In this document: piece after piece, positions 13,466-14,826 of the stretch
How the letters are laid out: each line of letters opens with the position of its first letter
Position numbering within the stretch: position 1 is the first letter of the stretch
NCBI GenBank assembly: GCA_002369025.1
Contig: DFDV01000146.1
Coordinates: forward strand, 26,559-41,384
Reading direction: 5' to 3'
Source: Treponema sp. UBA3819
GTDB taxonomy: Bacteria; Spirochaetota; Spirochaetia; Treponematales; Treponemataceae
Length of the DNA stretch: 14,826 nt
Notes under the pieces: generated by a model
Seen by the model: only the letters and a program-made list of their open reading frames with translations
Told to the model about the DNA's origin: nothing
Databases searched by the model: none
Translations under genes and position numbers: made by a program

Positions 13466-14215
13466 ATGGCAAAATATGTAGAATATAAATATAAATCTGA
13501 TAAAAAAGATGTAACTTTCTGTTGCTATAGCGAACGAGGGATAATGTCATATTATTTTTTTAATTATCTTCCGTCCGAAAATCATGTCAAGGATTTTTTT
13601 CAGTCTGCTTCTAAGGAAAATCCTCAAATTAAAAATGCATGGGAAAACATTTCCGATGTCTGCATTTTTAGCGAATTTGAACTTGGTAACATCGGTTTCG
13701 GCTCTCCCGACGGAGCGATTTCATTCAAAGCAAACGGTGAAAACTTTTTCATTTTTATTGAAGCAAAATTCAATGAAACTTATGAAAAAAGCAATGGAAA
13801 GCATAAAATCGGTGATAAAGATTACAATTCCACGCTGAAAGGTCAGCTTGAATTGCGAGCGCGATTTGTAAAAACTTTATTTTTGAACGATACATTAACA
13901 GAAGAAGCGAAGATAGAAGAAAATCCCGACGATTACGCGAAAAAAGACTATTTTTACCGCGATGGAAAATCCAATAAAGAGAATCGGCATTTAATCTTAA
14001 AAAAAGGTGTTCACTCTCTTGTGCAAAAAATTCATTCTTGTAAAAAAGAAAATATTTTTTACTTGGCGATAACGGAAGAATCAGAAAATCCATTTAAGAA
14101 TTGCGAAAACTTGCCAAACGGAATTGAAACGGGAAAACTGCTTTGGATGCCAGCGGATTTTTTTATAAAATCCGTAGAAAGAACAGGCGAATTGGTTGTA
14201 GTACTGTCAAATTGA
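13466..14215 (+). CDS. PD-(D/E)XK nuclease-superfamily-like protein
   Basis: The 249-residue product carries a textbook PD-(D/E)XK pattern: G-S-P-D82 at the end of one strand, then after a turn a hydrophobic strand FFIFIEAKF giving E99-A-K101, with a 16-residue gap between D82 and E99. Downstream LKGQLELRARFVKTLF offers the helix and Gln seen in many members. Such enzymes cut or repair DNA, including restriction endonucleases and defence effectors; none of these specific subfamilies is recognised. No DNA-binding, methyltransferase or ATPase domain is fused. GAGG (13455-13458) is 7 nt before the ATG. The gene is richer in A+T (Lys, Asn, Phe, Ile) than the housekeeping genes to the left, which fits acquisition. 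It converges with the DUF4143 ATPase and ends inside a palindrome. Confidence 0.6.
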   Translation: MAKYVEYKYKSDKKDVTFCCYSERGIMSYYFFNYLPSENHVKDFFQSASKENPQIKNAWENISDVCIFSEFELGNIGFGSPDGAISFKANGENFFIFIEAKFNETYEKSNGKHKIGDKDYNSTLKGQLELRARFVKTLFLNDTLTEEAKIEENPDDYAKKDYFYRDGKSNKENRHLILKKGVHSLVQKIHSCKKENIFYLAITEESENPFKNCENLPNGIETGKLLWMPADFFIKSVERTGELVVVLSN

Positions 14216-14221
14216 CAGTAC
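14201..14221. terminator. Palindrome at the stop codon of the PD-(D/E)XK gene
   Basis: GTACTGTCAA (14201-14210), one A, and TTGACAGTAC (14212-14221) form a perfect inverted repeat that contains the TGA (14213-14215). It sits between two convergent genes, 12 nt before the stop of the minus-strand one. No U-run follows on either strand, so termination would rest on the stem alone; a protein-binding site is the alternative. Confidence 0.45.
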
Positions 14222-14233
14222 ATCCCCTCCTGT

Positions 14234-14826
14234 TCACATCTTCAGCACCCATTTCCACAGCGGCACGACGCTTATTGTGCACCCGTCTACCACAAGGTCG
14301 TCCTCTTCCTCATACGTGATGACGGTGAGATGCTTTGCTTCTTCCACGGACTGTGCGGCGCGTATGAGCGAGTCGGTTTCGCGCGTGTCGGTGATGTTTT
14401 TGAGCGACCATGCCACCTGATAGGCAGTTCCTGTCTGGGGAACGAAAAAATCCACGTCAAACTGCTTTGAACGCAAGAAATAGACTTCATCAAAGCGATT
14501 GTGCAGGGTGAGCGCGACAAGATTTTCAAGAAGCCGAGTTTCTTTGTCGAGCAAAAAGAGGTTCAGAAGCCCGTTGTCGGTAAAATAGTATTTGGGTGTG
14601 GTTTCTTTTTCGACGAATTTTGAAAAATAATTCCGCACGGGAAAAATCAGGTACGAATCTTTTGCGTAGCCGATGTAGTCAATGACCGCATCCTTGCTGA
14701 TTCCCACGCCGACCGTTTTCAGAATGTTGTGCAGTTTGGAATAGGAAACTTCGTCCTTTACGGTCTCTGCGATTTTTTTGATGAGCAGTTTGAGAGCCTG
14801 AGAATTTCGGATATTGTTCCTGCTCG
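14234..14826 (-). CDS. DUF4143-type AAA ATPase, C-terminal part only
   Basis: The minus-strand frame is open from the window edge (14826) to its TGA at 14234, about 197 residues. No start lies in the window; the GTG at 14705-14707 sits within the conserved region and is not a start. The residues read like the C-terminal DUF4143 module of AAA_14-type ATPases: a helix-turn-helix-like EVSYSKLHNILKTVGVGISKDAVIDYIGYAKDSYLIFPVRNYF, then KYYFTDNGLLNLFL and ENLVALTLHNRF, EVYFLRSKQFDVDFFVP, and AYQVAWSL followed by TRETDSL. The VDF/AYQV part looks like a small restriction-endonuclease-like fold. The ATPase half with Walker motifs must lie beyond the right edge. Family members are common accessory genes of unclear, possibly defence- or toxin-related, role. 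Confidence 0.8.
   Translation of the reverse strand, partial: SRNNIRNSQALKLLIKKIAETVKDEVSYSKLHNILKTVGVGISKDAVIDYIGYAKDSYLIFPVRNYFSKFVEKETTPKYYFTDNGLLNLFLLDKETRLLENLVALTLHNRFDEVYFLRSKQFDVDFFVPQTGTAYQVAWSLKNITDTRETDSLIRAAQSVEEAKHLTVITYEEEDDLVVDGCTISVVPLWKWVLKM

Noticed and set aside
13770..14093. Minus-strand frame of 107 codons opposite the PD-(D/E)XK gene
   Set aside because: It has no domain or ribosome binding site and lies in low-complexity A+T-rich sense codons.
14705..14707. GTG as the start of a complete 157-residue minus-strand gene
   Set aside because: The same frame continues open with conserved DUF4143-type sequence to the window edge, so the gene is truncated by the window rather than starting here.

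Overview
The window reads as chromosomal DNA of a spirochaete, most likely a Treponema. The evidence is the gene order cheW, DegT-like protein, NAD kinase, recN, a conserved protein of unknown function and a LysM/M23 envelope protein. I recall a similar order around cheW and recN in Treponema pallidum, but could not check it here. A large phospho-sugar mutase and AT-rich A/T-tract intergenic DNA fit the same picture. No RNA gene, insertion sequence or CRISPR array is visible.

Layout. Bases 1-370 are non-coding and built from diverged repeats. Positions 371-2570 hold comF (a ComF-type phosphoribosyltransferase-like protein) and an orphan FAD/Fe-S NADPH oxidoreductase of the glutamate synthase small-subunit type. 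The latter has a well-formed promoter with a 14-bp palindrome across its -10 box. A long hairpin separates it from cheW (2673-3158). From 3220 to 8978 five genes run head to tail with gaps of 32 nt or less or an overlap: a DegT-fold protein without its PLP lysine, NAD kinase (GTG start), recN (TTG start inside nadK), an unknown helical protein, and a protein made of two HD phosphohydrolase domains of which only the second keeps metal ligands. A secreted LysM protein with a metal-less M23 domain follows 62 nt later and ends in a hairpin. The phosphohexomutase gene (10024-11877) has its own extended -10 promoter placed so close to the ATG that the mRNA should be almost leaderless.

From about 11880 to the end the character changes to an accessory region: small unknown genes on both strands, higher A+T in places, perfect palindromes lying on stop codons, and a divergent intergenic region with a nested inverted repeat carrying a G8 tract. 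It encodes a small membrane protein coupled to a secreted coiled-coil protein, a PD-(D/E)XK nuclease-like protein, and on the minus strand the C-terminal part of a DUF4143-type ATPase cut by the window edge.

Most striking: the duplicated HD protein with one dead copy; three further proteins or domains that keep a fold but have lost catalytic residues (DegT-like, M23, first HD copy); promoter architectures sharing a TTGTAT -35 box, two of them apparently giving leaderless transcripts; and the palindrome plus poly-G region with the PD-(D/E)XK gene downstream. All product names are read from sequence motifs by eye; no search was run.
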